A stretch of 20,824 nt of DNA, from positions 1 through 20,824 of the forward strand of contig CBFHLC010000037.1 in NCBI GenBank assembly GCA_965656605.1, read 5' to 3'. The translations under genes were made by a program, and so were the position numbers. The DNA is from Litorivicinus sp965656605. GTDB taxonomy: Bacteria > Pseudomonadota > Gammaproteobacteria > Pseudomonadales > Litorivicinaceae. Shown piece by piece: positions 1-7,597 of this stretch (position 1 is the stretch's first letter; every line of letters begins with the position of its first letter). Under the pieces are notes generated by a model. It did not search any database and was not told where the DNA came from. It saw only the letters and a program-made list of their open reading frames with translations.

Positions 1-417
1 GTTGCACCCTTGTCGGTTCTTTTCATGGATTTGGATGGTTTAAAAGAAATAAATGGTCGATTGGGTCATTACGTGGGGGACCGATTGCTGCAGGCGTTCG
101 CAGAGCTCGTAGGACGCCAGTTGCACCGCTCATTGGATAGCTTATTTCGTTTCGGTGGGGACGAATTTGTGGCCGTCCTGCCCAGCACTGATTCTGTTGG
201 AGCCGTGAAAGTAGCGCAGCGAATTTTGAATAAAACTCGTGAAGCGGCCACCCCAAGATGCCCCATGGGCGTCTCGATTGGAGTGGCGACGGTGCTAGAA
301 ATCTCTGAGGGGCAGTTTGAGACTAGCTTGGTAGGTTGCATTGCCGATTCAAACCGAAGGTTGCGTCAGGCAAAAGACAATGGGCGGGACCAAATCGTAT
401 CCGTGGATATTGAATGA
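1..417 (+). CDS. GGDEF diguanylate cyclase, C-terminal part (5' end outside window)
   Basis: This is the last part of a GGDEF domain, which makes cyclic di-GMP from two GTP. The reading frame is open from base 1, so the start and any sensory domain lie to the left. The visible part includes the metal- and substrate-binding stretch MDLDGLKEIN, the GH..GD loop, and an intact GGDEF motif at nt 154-168 inside FRFGGDEF. Five residues before GGDEF is RSLD, which matches the RxxD product-inhibition site, so the enzyme looks active and feedback-inhibited. The domain runs to a normal end (KDNGRDQI) with only a few residues after it, so GGDEF is C-terminal with no EAL domain behind it. Its input signal cannot be known from this window. 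Confidence 0.93.
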   Translation, partial: VAPLSVLFMDLDGLKEINGRLGHYVGDRLLQAFAELVGRQLHRSLDSLFRFGGDEFVAVLPSTDSVGAVKVAQRILNKTREAATPRCPMGVSIGVATVLEISEGQFETSLVGCIADSNRRLRQAKDNGRDQIVSVDIE

Positions 418-425
418 TCTTTAAA

Positions 426-467
426 CCGGCTCCGCATGATGATGCTGGATTGCCTCGTCGGAGCTGG
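426..467. other. Imperfect inverted repeat between GGDEF and DedA-like genes
   Basis: Nine-base arms (426-434 and 459-467, one G-T pair) around GCTCCG/CGGAGC could form a hairpin in the 84-bp gap. The inner GCATGATGATGC could form a smaller one. There is no good T run, only GTTATTT, so it is at best a weak terminator for the upstream gene. Confidence 0.25.
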
Positions 468-501
468 TGTTATTTAGTGGTCGCTAGGTAAGCTGGCGGG
501 C

Positions 502-1071
502 ATGGAACAAATCCTTGCCCTGATTGCCGAATACGGCACGCAAATTTACTGGTTGCTGTTTGCGTACTGCGCGTTGAAAAGCGGAAGCCTGCCGTTGTTT
601 GCAGGCTTTGCCGCGCAACAACAATCGCTGCAGATCGAGTGGGTTGTGGCGGCCGTATTAGCCGGCGGCTATCTGGGTGACGAGTTACGATTTTGGACCA
701 CTCGCATCTACGGTGAAGGGTGGATGTTTGGGCGGCCACGCCTGAGTCGCTGGTTTAACAAAGCCCGACTGCTGATGGATCACTACGGACCTTTGTATAT
801 CTTTTTGTATCGCTACCCCAAGGGCATGCGCACCATCGGCGCGCTGCCAGTTGGACTGAGTGATATGCCCTGGTCGCGTTTCACCGTGCTTAACTTCGCC
901 TCGGCTTTGACCTGGACCAACCTCATGGTGGGAGTTGGCTTTATCTTTGGGGCTGCCATCATGTCGGCCATCGAGGGCGGCTGGGGTGCTCTTAGTGTGG
1001 TGCTGCTGATTGGATTCCTGTGGCTGTCTTACCGCGCTTTTAAGCGGATTGAATTGCCTCAGAACTCGTAG
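502..1071 (+). CDS. DedA / VTT-domain inner-membrane protein
   Basis: A 189-residue membrane protein of the DedA (SNARE-associated, VTT) family. These proteins are thought to act as lipid scramblases/flippases or proton-coupled transporters in the inner membrane. Hydrophobic segments lie near residues 14-35, 45-60, 128-155 and 163-178. Family landmarks are GGYLGDELRFWTTRIYG (55-71), with the Gly-Asp pair, and the re-entrant-loop stretch RYPKGMRTIGALPVGLSDM (104-122), with its Arg-Tyr-Pro and Gly-x-Arg, followed by N...W. It is slightly shorter than E. coli DedA paralogs. The ATG at 502 has no strong Shine-Dalgarno sequence. The 3' end overlaps the convergent apt gene by 13 bp. The substrate is not predictable. 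Confidence 0.82.
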   Translation: MEQILALIAEYGTQIYWLLFAYCALKSGSLPLFAGFAAQQQSLQIEWVVAAVLAGGYLGDELRFWTTRIYGEGWMFGRPRLSRWFNKARLLMDHYGPLYIFLYRYPKGMRTIGALPVGLSDMPWSRFTVLNFASALTWTNLMVGVGFIFGAAIMSAIEGGWGALSVVLLIGFLWLSYRAFKRIELPQNS

Positions 1072-1574
1072 GTCTGCAAGGCGTGAACATCGCCACTCAG
1101 GCGCGTGCGTCCGCTCAGTCCGCTCAGCTCAACCAAAAACAAGCTGGCCACGACATCGGCGCCCACTTGGCTTAGCAGGCTTTGCGCGGCGGCCACGGTG
1201 CCGCCAGTCGCCAGCAAATCATCAACAATGACCACTCGCTTGCCAGCCAGTTTGCGTGCAGTTTGAACCGCAAGGGTGGCCTTGCCGTATTCCAATGCGT
1301 AGGACTCTTCTTTGACCTCGCCCGGCAGCTTGCCTGCTTTGCGGACCATGACGGTGCCCAAATCCAGCTGCATGGCGACAGGCACGCTAAACAAGAATCC
1401 CCGTGCGTCCAATCCTACAATCACGTCCGGTTGATACTGGGCTGCTTGGTCAGTCAGCGCGGCCACGCAACTTTTTAGCGTGTCAGGCGCTTCAAGGATC
1501 GGGCTGATGTCGTAAAACGTGATGCCAGGTTTGGGGAAGTCCTGAATTTTGGCTAAATGTGGATCAAGGTTCAT
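1059..1574 (-). CDS. apt: Adenine phosphoribosyltransferase
   Basis: A 171-residue type I phosphoribosyltransferase that converts adenine and PRPP to AMP in purine salvage, in the cytosol. It begins in the typical APRT way with a lead into QDFPKPGITFYDISPIL (11-27). It has VGLDARGFLF (53-62), the flexible-loop region RKAGKLPGEV (78-87), and the PRPP-binding loop VVIVDDLLATGGT (114-126) with paired acidic residues. Length is normal for bacterial Apt, and no key residue is missing. It is transcribed towards the DedA-like gene, and its 5' end faces the glycine-zipper lipoprotein gene across a 62-bp gap that may hold divergent promoters. Confidence 0.96.
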   Translation of the reverse strand: MNLDPHLAKIQDFPKPGITFYDISPILEAPDTLKSCVAALTDQAAQYQPDVIVGLDARGFLFSVPVAMQLDLGTVMVRKAGKLPGEVKEESYALEYGKATLAVQTARKLAGKRVVIVDDLLATGGTVAAAQSLLSQVGADVVASLFLVELSGLSGRTRLSGDVHALQTYEF

Positions 1575-1595
1575 TCGAAGGGGGTCCTGTGTCGG

Positions 1596-1610
1596 TATAC
1601 TCCCAGTATA
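1596..1610. promoter_or_regulatory. Inverted repeat TATACT-CCC-AGTATA, candidate back-to-back -10 elements
   Basis: A perfect 6-3-6 inverted repeat sits between divergent apt and the lipoprotein gene. Each arm reads TATACT on its own strand, a good -10 box. It would give a short leader to both the lipoprotein ATG at 1637 and the apt ATG at 1574. No convincing -35 box is seen on either strand, so this could equally be an operator. Confidence 0.35.
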
Positions 1611-1636
1611 TCGATCTAATCCACGGGAGTGACCCT

Positions 1637-2095
1637 ATGCGAATGCTTTTAATCGGTTTGGCGGTGCTAGTCAGCGGTTGTGCCACCAGCTTGTCCGGCG
1701 ATGTGTATAGCCGAGATGAGGCTCGCCAAACTCAAAACGTCGAATACGGTGTTTTGAATGAGGTCCGACCGGTCATTATCGAAGGCACGCAAAGCGGCGC
1801 TGGGTCGGCAGCGGGTGCGGCCATCGGCGCGATTGCCGGCTCGGGTGTAAGCAGTGGATCCAGAGAGTCTCGGATTGGTGCGGTATTGGTCGGTGCGGCC
1901 GGTGCGGTGGTGGGCAATAAAACCGAAGAGGCGCTGACCAAGGCGCAAGGGTTGGAAATGATTCTGACCTTGGACAGCGGTCGTGTGGTATCCGTTGTTC
2001 AAGAGGTGGCCAGTATTGATGAGTTTGTGCCGGGGCAGCGGGTCAAGCTGATCGGCAGCGGGCGAAACTCGCGCATCTCGCCCGCCGCGCAATAG
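1637..2095 (+). CDS. Glycine-zipper (SlyB/Pcp-like) outer-membrane lipoprotein
   Basis: A 152-residue lipoprotein. From the ATG at 1637 (gggagtgaccct upstream) it has a compact signal peptide, MRMLLIGLAVLVSGC, with lipobox VSGC and Cys15. The middle is a run of small residues with Gly/Ala every few positions (about residues 53-88, e.g. GAGSAAGAAIGAIAGSG and IGAVLVGAAGAVVG), the glycine-zipper 2TM pattern of SlyB/Pcp proteins. The C-terminal part alternates polar and hydrophobic residues (LEMILTLDSGRVVSVVQE) as a small beta domain does. Members are usually outer-membrane lipoproteins linked to envelope integrity. The frame is open upstream to 1559, but that start would bury the lipobox. A distant paralog lies in the ssrA element at 18982-19458. 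Confidence 0.82.
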   Translation: MRMLLIGLAVLVSGCATSLSGDVYSRDEARQTQNVEYGVLNEVRPVIIEGTQSGAGSAAGAAIGAIAGSGVSSGSRESRIGAVLVGAAGAVVGNKTEEALTKAQGLEMILTLDSGRVVSVVQEVASIDEFVPGQRVKLIGSGRNSRISPAAQ

Positions 2096-2341
2096 TTACT
2101 TCTGGTATTTGGCTTTCCATTCGTCATAGGGCATGCCGTAAACCGCCTCACGTGCATCAGGGTCGCTGATCTCAACACCCTGCTTTTCAGCTTCTGCGCG
2201 CATCCATTTGCTCAGGCAGTTGCGGCAAAAGCCCGCCAGATCCATCAAATCGATGTTTTGCACGTCGGTGCGCTCTTGCAGGTGGGCTACCAGATGGCGA
2301 AAAGTGGCGGCTTGGATGGCGTCAAGTTTTGGGTCGGACAT
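2096..2341 (-). CDS. DUF1244 family small protein
   Basis: An 81-residue protein of the DUF1244 family (function unknown, widespread in Proteobacteria). The conserved core is QERTDVQNIDLMDLAGFCRN (22-41) followed by CLSKWMRAEA, with a Cys-x-x-Cys pair (C39, C42) that could bind metal or be redox-active; that role is inference. I chose the ATG at 2341 (MSDPKLDAIQ). The frame extends to 2437, but the extra residues come from the rimP leader and match nothing in the family. Its stop codon begins right next to the stop of the convergent lipoprotein gene, with no gap. Confidence 0.85.
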   Translation of the reverse strand: MSDPKLDAIQAATFRHLVAHLQERTDVQNIDLMDLAGFCRNCLSKWMRAEAEKQGVEISDPDAREAVYGMPYDEWKAKYQK

Positions 2342-2363
2342 GGTGTGAATCCTCGTATTTAGG

Positions 2364-2392
2364 TTGATTTGTGACTCGTCGGCCACTAGTAT
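2364..2392 (+). promoter_or_regulatory. Candidate promoter of the rimP-nusA-infB operon
   Basis: TTGATT (2364-2369) and TAGTAT (2387-2392) are separated by exactly 17 bp. Transcription would start near 2399 and make a leader of about 140 nt before rimP. It lies just upstream of the DUF1244 start on the opposite strand. Confidence 0.5.
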
Positions 2393-2410
2393 GCGCCCCA
2401 GTAGATGGAG

Positions 2411-2520
2411 ATGACCAGCATCAACGGGTGTGGTCATGGTGTCCCTGAAAGACGGTTGACCCCACTACTTAGAATTAGGCCCCGTTACAGGGGCCTTTTT
2501 TATTTGGGCCGTTGTGGCCC
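2411..2520 (+). promoter_or_regulatory. rimP operon leader: hairpin plus tandem terminator-like hairpins (putative attenuator)
   Basis: Three structures lie between the promoter candidate and rimP. First is a hairpin at 2411-2437 with arms ATGACCA/TGGTCAT and an inner CATC/GGTG stem capped by AACG. Second is GGCCCC-GTTACA-GGGGCC (2478-2495) followed by six T. Third is GGGCC-GTTGT-GGCCC (2506-2520) followed by six T. Both of the last two have rho-independent terminator shape, yet stand in front of an essential operon. GGCC occurs four times, so the arms could pair in other registers. A rimP leader attenuator has been proposed in gammaproteobacteria; this has the expected position and shape, but family membership is untested. 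Confidence 0.6.
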
Positions 2521-2539
2521 TTTTTTGTTATGGGAATCT

Positions 2540-2998
2540 ATGCAAGGTAAAGCACTTCAAATTGCAGACATGATCCGCGCCGGCGTCGAGGCCCTCGACG
2601 TCGAGCTGTGGGGTGTCGAATTAGCTGGCTCCGGAAAGGATCTAAAGCTGATCATCTATATCGAGCGCGAAGAGGGCGTCAATGTCGATCATTGCGCCGA
2701 CGTCAGTCGCCAGGTTAGCGGCATTTTGGATGTCGAAGATCCCATCACCGAGCCCTATCAGCTCGAAGTATCGTCGCCCGGTTGGGATCGACCGTTGTAC
2801 ACCCTGGCGCACTATCAGTCAGTGGTGGGTAGCGAAGTGAAGATTAAACTGCAGTTCCCTTTTGAAGGGCGCCGCAATTTCAAAGGCCCGTTGACTGCGA
2901 TCGAGCAGGACGAAGTGGTCATTCGTGTGGATCAAGAAGAATTTGTGTTGCCGTTCGAGGCAATTGAGCAAGGGCGCGTCGTGCCCCCGAAAGGATAA
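2540..2998 (+). CDS. rimP: Ribosome maturation factor RimP
   Basis: A 152-residue protein needed for assembly of the 30S subunit. The N-terminal domain (about 1-80) has LWGVELAGSGKDLKLIIYIE (23-42) and DHCADVSRQVSGILD. The family signature LEVSSPGWDRPL (81-92) follows, then an SH3-like C-terminal domain (about 95-150). Length matches the family. I use the ATG at 2540; the frame is open back to 2405, but that would run through the leader hairpins. It is the first gene of the operon and ends 4 bp before nusA. Its first 17 bases match those of nusA at 16 positions. Confidence 0.95.
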   Translation: MQGKALQIADMIRAGVEALDVELWGVELAGSGKDLKLIIYIEREEGVNVDHCADVSRQVSGILDVEDPITEPYQLEVSSPGWDRPLYTLAHYQSVVGSEVKIKLQFPFEGRRNFKGPLTAIEQDEVVIRVDQEEFVLPFEAIEQGRVVPPKG

Positions 2999-3002
2999 AG
3001 GG

Positions 3003-4493
3003 ATGCAAGGTAAAGAACTATTAGCCGTCGTTGAGCTTTTCGCCAACGAGAAAGGTATCGAAAAAGAAATCGTCTTCCAGGCGATGGAGCAGGCCCTGGC
3101 CAGCGCGACAAAGAAGCGTTACGAGGAAGAAGAGCCTGAAATTGAGGTCATCATTGACCGCGAAACCGGTGATTATGAAAGCTTCCGCACCTGGTTGGTT
3201 CGTCCGGATGACGAGATGGCCATTCTGGGTAGTGAGCTGACCACCGAAGAAGCCCACGAATTAGATCCTAGCTTGCAAGTGGGCGATACCCACCGCGAGC
3301 AGGTCGAGAACACCGGCTTTGGCCGAATTGAAGCGCAGGCGGCCAAGCAGGTCATCGTGCAGAAAGTTCGCGAGGCCGAGCGTGAGAAAGTGGTCGCTGA
3401 ATACGAAGATCGTATCGGCACCCTGATCAACGGCACCGTTAAAAAGACCACTCGTGACAATATCATCATCGATCTGGGCAACAACGCCGAAGGTCTGTTG
3501 CCCCGCGAGAACCTGGTCGGACGTGAGATCTTCCGTATCAACGATCGCATCCGCGCGCTGTTGGTTGAAGTGCGCCCCGAAGGCCGTGGTCCTCAGTTGC
3601 TGCTGTCACGTACCGCGCCGGAAATGATCATCGAGCTATTCCGCCTAGAAGTGCCCGAGATCAGCGAAGAAGTCATCGAGATTCGTGGTGCTGCCCGTGA
3701 TCCGGGTAGCCGTGCCAAGATCGCAGTGAAAACCAACGACGGTCGAATTGATCCCGTCGGTGCTTGTGTCGGTATGCGCGGTAGTCGTGTTCAGGCCGTT
3801 TCGAACGAGTTGAACAACGAGCGCGTCGACATCGTGTTGTGGGATGACAATCCCGCTCAGTTGGTGATCAACGCACTCAGCCCGGCAGAAGTCGCCTCGA
3901 TCGTTGTTGACGAAGAAACCGACACGATGGACGTCGCTGTCGCCGAAGACAACTTGGCTCAAGCGATTGGCCGCGGTGGTCAAAACGTTCGCCTGGCGTC
4001 TGAATTGACTGAGTGGAACATCAACATCATGACGCTAGAGGACGCAGATGCGCGTCGTGAAGCGGAAGCTCAGGTGTTTGTTGCCAAGTTTGTAGAGCAG
4101 CTTGAAATCGACGAGGACCTGGCTCTGGCTTTGGTCGAAGAAGGTTTCAGCACACTCGAAGAAATCGTTTACGTGCCGCGGGAAGAAATGCTGGAAATCG
4201 AAGGATTTGAAGCAGATCTGGTCGATGCACTGCGTGAGCGTGCGAAAGACGCGATGCTGAATCTTGAGTTGGCTCGTGAAGAACGCTTAGAGGGCCGTGA
4301 GCCCGCCGAAGACCTATTGAACATGGAAGGCATGGATCGTGCCTTGGCGTTCAAGATGGCCGAAATTGACATTCGCACCATGGAAGACTTGGCCGAGCAA
4401 GCCGTCGACGAATTGATGGTGATCGAAGGCATGGATGAAGAACAAGCGGCCGCGCTGATTATGAAAGCGCGTGAGCCCTGGTTCGCCGAGTAA
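3003..4493 (+). CDS. nusA: Transcription termination/antitermination protein NusA
   Basis: A 496-residue RNA polymerase-binding factor that controls pausing, termination and antitermination and links transcription with translation. Domains in order: the RNAP-binding N-terminal domain (about 1-125), S1 (about 136-200, GTLINGTVKKTTRDNIIIDL), KH1 with VGMRGSRVQ (256-264), KH2 with AIGRGGQNVRLASELTEWN (321-339), and two acidic C-terminal repeats (about 365-496) rich in Glu/Asp with helix-hairpin-helix stretches. The two repeats and the length (E. coli has 495) are typical of gammaproteobacteria. The ATG at 3003 follows AAAGG and lies 4 bp after rimP, which suggests coupled translation. Confidence 0.98.
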   Translation: MQGKELLAVVELFANEKGIEKEIVFQAMEQALASATKKRYEEEEPEIEVIIDRETGDYESFRTWLVRPDDEMAILGSELTTEEAHELDPSLQVGDTHREQVENTGFGRIEAQAAKQVIVQKVREAEREKVVAEYEDRIGTLINGTVKKTTRDNIIIDLGNNAEGLLPRENLVGREIFRINDRIRALLVEVRPEGRGPQLLLSRTAPEMIIELFRLEVPEISEEVIEIRGAARDPGSRAKIAVKTNDGRIDPVGACVGMRGSRVQAVSNELNNERVDIVLWDDNPAQLVINALSPAEVASIVVDEETDTMDVAVAEDNLAQAIGRGGQNVRLASELTEWNINIMTLEDADARREAEAQVFVAKFVEQLEIDEDLALALVEEGFSTLEEIVYVPREEMLEIEGFEADLVDALRERAKDAMLNLELAREERLEGREPAEDLLNMEGMDRALAFKMAEIDIRTMEDLAEQAVDELMVIEGMDEEQAAALIMKAREPWFAE

Positions 4494-4507
4494 GGTAGGA
4501 GAGAATT

Positions 4508-7207
4508 TTGTCTGAAAATACCGTTGCAAAACTAGCAGAGGTCGTCGGTACGCCGGCCGACAAGCTGCTGAAGCAAATGGCCGATGCGGGACTGCCGCAA
4601 AAAGCCCCGACCGACAGCGTCAGCGACACTGAAAAAGCGACTCTGTTGGCTCATTTGAAGAAAGCTCATGGCCAAGATGGCTCGGCTGAACCTTCGCGTG
4701 TCACGCTGAAACGCAAGACCAATACCACCCTGAAATTGGGCGGTGGACGTGGCGGCAAAACCGTGGCGGTTGAAGTTCGCAAAAAGCGGACTTACGTTCG
4801 CCGCGACGCAGAAGCGGTTGAGGCCGAAGCACCTAAGGTCGAAGACACTCCGATTGTCGAGCCGGTGGTAGAGAAAGCGCCGGAGCCGGTCGTTGAAAAG
4901 ACGCCCGAGCCGGTGGTAGCGAAAGCTCCCGAGCCGGTGGTAGAGAAAGCCCCCGAGCCTGTGGTCGAAGAGAAGGCACCTGAGCCGGTCGCTGAAGAGA
5001 AGCCAGCAGCACCTGAAAAACCCAAGGTTCAGTTGAAGCGCACCGAAATTCCGATGGACGATTTAGATCGTCTGGCAGCTGCCCGCCGTGCCTCGCGCGA
5101 GCGTCGCGAAGCTGAAGCGGTCGAGTCTGAGCTGCGCAAGAAAAAGAAGGCTGACGACGAGGCGCGCGCGAAAGCCGCTGCCGAAGCAAAGGCCATCGCT
5201 GATGCGCAAGCCAAAGCAGCACCCCCTGCGGCAGCGCCAGCCCCCGATAGTGGTCGTGCAGACCGTCGTGGTCGCGGCGCGGGTCGTGATGGCGGCAATA
5301 ACAACTCAAATGATCGTTTCGCTAAAAAGCGCGGCGGTGGGCGTGGTAACGGACGTGACGATCGCAAACCCAAGGGTAAAAAATTGCGTGGTGGCGAGGC
5401 TGTAGCCGAGCTGCAGCAGTCAAACCAATTCCAGGCGCCGACTGCACCGATTGTTCGTGAAATCGTGATGTCAGGTCCGATTACGCCCGGCGAGATTGCC
5501 CAGCAAATGGCCGTCAAATCAGGCGAGGTCATCAAGACCCTGATGAAGATGGGCACCATGGCGACGATCAACCAGGCGATCGATGAAGACACGGCCGAGA
5601 TCGTAATCGAAGAGATGGGCCATACCTCTAAGCGCGTTGCTGAAAACGCCGCTGAAGAAGCCATCGTTGCGGACGTGCAGTACGACGAAGAGAAAGCCGC
5701 TCACCGTGCGCCAGTTGTCACCGTCATGGGTCACGTTGACCACGGCAAGACCTCGCTGTTGGACCGTATTCGTGAGACTCGTGTTACCGCAGGCGAGGCT
5801 GGCGGTATTACCCAACATATCGGTGCGTATCACGTGAACACGCCCAACGGCATGGTCACCTTCATTGACACCCCCGGTCACGCTGCCTTTACCGCCATGC
5901 GTGCCCGTGGTGCTGAAGTCACCGATATCGTGATCTTGGTGGTCGCAGCGGATGACGGCGTCATGCCGCAAACCGAAGAAGCCGTTCAGCACGCTCGTGC
6001 TGGTGGTGTCCCGGTGGTCGTCGCTGTCAACAAGATGGACAAAGAACAAGCCGATCCGGATCGTGTCAAAAACGAGCTGGCCCAGCGCGATGTGATTCCA
6101 GAAGAGTGGGGCGGCGACACGATGTTCGTGCCAGTTTCTGCCATGACCGGCGACGGCATCGAGGCCTTGCTAGAAGCTGTACTGCTGCAGTCTGAGTTGC
6201 TCGAATTGACCGCCGTTGCGGATGGCCCTGCCACCGGTACGGTTGTTGAGTCTCGCTTGGACAAGGGCCGCGGCCCGGTGGCGACCGTGTTGGTACAAAA
6301 CGGCACCCTGAAAAAAGGCGACGTGGTGTTGGCTGGCGATCAAGTGGGCAAGGTGCGTACTTTGATCGACGAGAACGGTACGCAGACCACTTCAGCCGGT
6401 CCTTCTATTCCGGTCGAGGTACTGGGTTTGGCCGGTACGCCGAACGCAGGTGACAACTTCTTGGTGGTTGAAAGCGAGCGTAAAGCCCGCGAAGTGGCTG
6501 AATTCCGCCGCAACAAGGCCAAAGAGCAAGAGCAGCGTCGCCAGCAGGCGGCCAAGCTGGACCAGATGTTCGCCAACATGGGTGCAGACGAAGTCCAGGT
6601 GCTGAACATCGTTCTGAAGACCGACGTTCGAGGCACGCTAGAAGCGTTGACCGCTCAGCTACAAAAGCTGTCGACCGAAGAAGTGAAGGTCAACGTGATC
6701 AGTTCAGGTGTCGGTGGTATCACCGGCTCTGACGCTAACTTGGCCTTGTCTGCTGATGCAGTCATCTTGGGCTTTAACGTTCGTGCTGATAGTGCCTCGC
6801 GCAAGATCATCGAACGCGACAACATTGATTTGCGCTACTACAGCGTGATCTACGACATCATTGATGACGTCAAGTCAGCTATGTCGGGCATGCTTAGCCC
6901 CGAGCTGCGTGAAGAGATCGTCGGTGTGGCTGAGGTTCGTGACGTCTTCAACTCACCCAAGTTCGGTCAAGTGGCCGGCTGCATGGTGGTTGAAGGTACG
7001 GTTTACCGCCAGAAACGCATCCGTGTTCTACGCTCTGACATCGTGATCTACGAAGGTGAGCTGGAATCGTTACGCCGCTTCAAGGACGACGTCCAGGAAG
7101 TTCGTAACAACATGGAATGTGGTATCGCGGTTAAGGCATACAACGACGTGAAACCCGGCGACAAGATCGAAGTCTTCGACACCAAAGAATTCGCGCGGAC
7201 ACTATAA
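4508..7207 (+). CDS. infB: Translation initiation factor IF-2 (TTG start)
   Basis: An 899-residue GTPase that brings initiator tRNA to the 30S subunit and promotes 50S joining. It starts at TTG (4508) preceded by GTAGGAGAG, the best Shine-Dalgarno sequence nearby. The N-terminal IF2N domain (1-55) is followed by a low-complexity linker with Pro-Glu-Pro repeats (about 117-165), a charged Ala/Lys helix (180-240) and an Arg/Gly-rich stretch (249-294). The G domain has GHVDHGKT (408-415), DTPGH (454-458) and NKMD (508-511). Beta-barrel domains and the C-terminal fMet-tRNA-binding domain complete it. It has full length and no defects. It sits 14 bp after nusA and abuts rbfA directly. Confidence 0.98.
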   Translation: MSENTVAKLAEVVGTPADKLLKQMADAGLPQKAPTDSVSDTEKATLLAHLKKAHGQDGSAEPSRVTLKRKTNTTLKLGGGRGGKTVAVEVRKKRTYVRRDAEAVEAEAPKVEDTPIVEPVVEKAPEPVVEKTPEPVVAKAPEPVVEKAPEPVVEEKAPEPVAEEKPAAPEKPKVQLKRTEIPMDDLDRLAAARRASRERREAEAVESELRKKKKADDEARAKAAAEAKAIADAQAKAAPPAAAPAPDSGRADRRGRGAGRDGGNNNSNDRFAKKRGGGRGNGRDDRKPKGKKLRGGEAVAELQQSNQFQAPTAPIVREIVMSGPITPGEIAQQMAVKSGEVIKTLMKMGTMATINQAIDEDTAEIVIEEMGHTSKRVAENAAEEAIVADVQYDEEKAAHRAPVVTVMGHVDHGKTSLLDRIRETRVTAGEAGGITQHIGAYHVNTPNGMVTFIDTPGHAAFTAMRARGAEVTDIVILVVAADDGVMPQTEEAVQHARAGGVPVVVAVNKMDKEQADPDRVKNELAQRDVIPEEWGGDTMFVPVSAMTGDGIEALLEAVLLQSELLELTAVADGPATGTVVESRLDKGRGPVATVLVQNGTLKKGDVVLAGDQVGKVRTLIDENGTQTTSAGPSIPVEVLGLAGTPNAGDNFLVVESERKAREVAEFRRNKAKEQEQRRQQAAKLDQMFANMGADEVQVLNIVLKTDVRGTLEALTAQLQKLSTEEVKVNVISSGVGGITGSDANLALSADAVILGFNVRADSASRKIIERDNIDLRYYSVIYDIIDDVKSAMSGMLSPELREEIVGVAEVRDVFNSPKFGQVAGCMVVEGTVYRQKRIRVLRSDIVIYEGELESLRRFKDDVQEVRNNMECGIAVKAYNDVKPGDKIEVFDTKEFARTL
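4856..5002 (+). repeat. 24-bp coding repeats (PEPVVEKA) in the infB linker
   Basis: About six tandem, slightly diverged copies of a 24-base unit (GAGCCGGTGGTAGAGAAAGC and variants) encode EPVVEKAP-type octapeptides between the IF2N domain and the charged helix. Length variation in this linker is common in IF2. The repeat does not disturb the frame. Confidence 0.75.
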
Positions 7208-7594
7208 GTGGCTCGCGAATTTAAACGTGCCGATCGCTTAGGCGAGCAAATCCAGCGCGAGATGGCGGAGCTGCTGCAGTTCCACTCTCGCGAAACCCTG
7301 CCAGGGCTGGTCACCGTCAGTGGTGTCAGCCTGACCCGTGACATGGGTTACGCCGAGATTCATATCTCGGTGCTAGGCGGCGGGGACGATGCTTTGTCGC
7401 TTGTGATGGAGCGGATTGAGGCCCAAAAGGGTTATTTCCGTATGGAGCTGGGTCGTCGTTTGCACGTACGCCGAGTTCCCGAATTGCGCTTTCATTCTGA
7501 TCAAACCCAAGAAAAAGGGGCGCACATGCGCGAGTTGATCAATAAAGCGCGCGCCACCGACAGCGATCAGCAATCGCCCGATCAAGAGGACTGA
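7208..7594 (+). CDS. rbfA: Ribosome-binding factor A (GTG start)
   Basis: A 128-residue KH-type protein that binds the 30S subunit near helix 1 of 16S rRNA during late maturation and cold adaptation. It begins MAREFKRADRLGEQIQREMA, typical for RbfA, and includes VSLTRDMGYAEIHISVL (40-56) and RRLHVRRVPELRFHSD (about 82-98) of the KH fold. The GTG start at 7208 is the base right after the infB stop, and no separate ribosome-binding site is visible, so it is probably translated by ribosomes finishing infB. Only 3 bp separate it from truB. Confidence 0.96.
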   Translation: MAREFKRADRLGEQIQREMAELLQFHSRETLPGLVTVSGVSLTRDMGYAEIHISVLGGGDDALSLVMERIEAQKGYFRMELGRRLHVRRVPELRFHSDQTQEKGAHMRELINKARATDSDQQSPDQED

Positions 7595-7597
7595 ATC

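Noticed and set aside
1..417. Functional link between the GGDEF fragment at the left end and the H-NOX gene at the right end
   Set aside because: They are 20 kb apart with unrelated genes between; the H-NOX partner is more likely the gene that overlaps its stop.
2342..2437. Longer DUF1244 start
   Set aside because: The added residues come from the opposite-strand rimP leader, including its hairpin, and do not match the family start.
2456..2475. TTGACC and TAGAAT as the rimP promoter
   Set aside because: They are only 8 bp apart, too close for a sigma-70 promoter; the pair at 2364-2392 has a 17-bp spacer.
2405..2539. Longer rimP start
   Set aside because: It would translate the leader hairpins; the protein from 2540 already has normal length.
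4856..5002. CRISPR-like array in the short repeats
   Set aside because: The units are contiguous 24-bp codon repeats in frame within infB, without spacers.
5029..5664. 211-residue minus-strand frame inside infB (and others at 4792-5309)
   Set aside because: It is the shadow of a repetitive, GC-rich coding region; the plus-strand IF2 frame is certain, and the products are low-complexity Ser/Ala/Arg.
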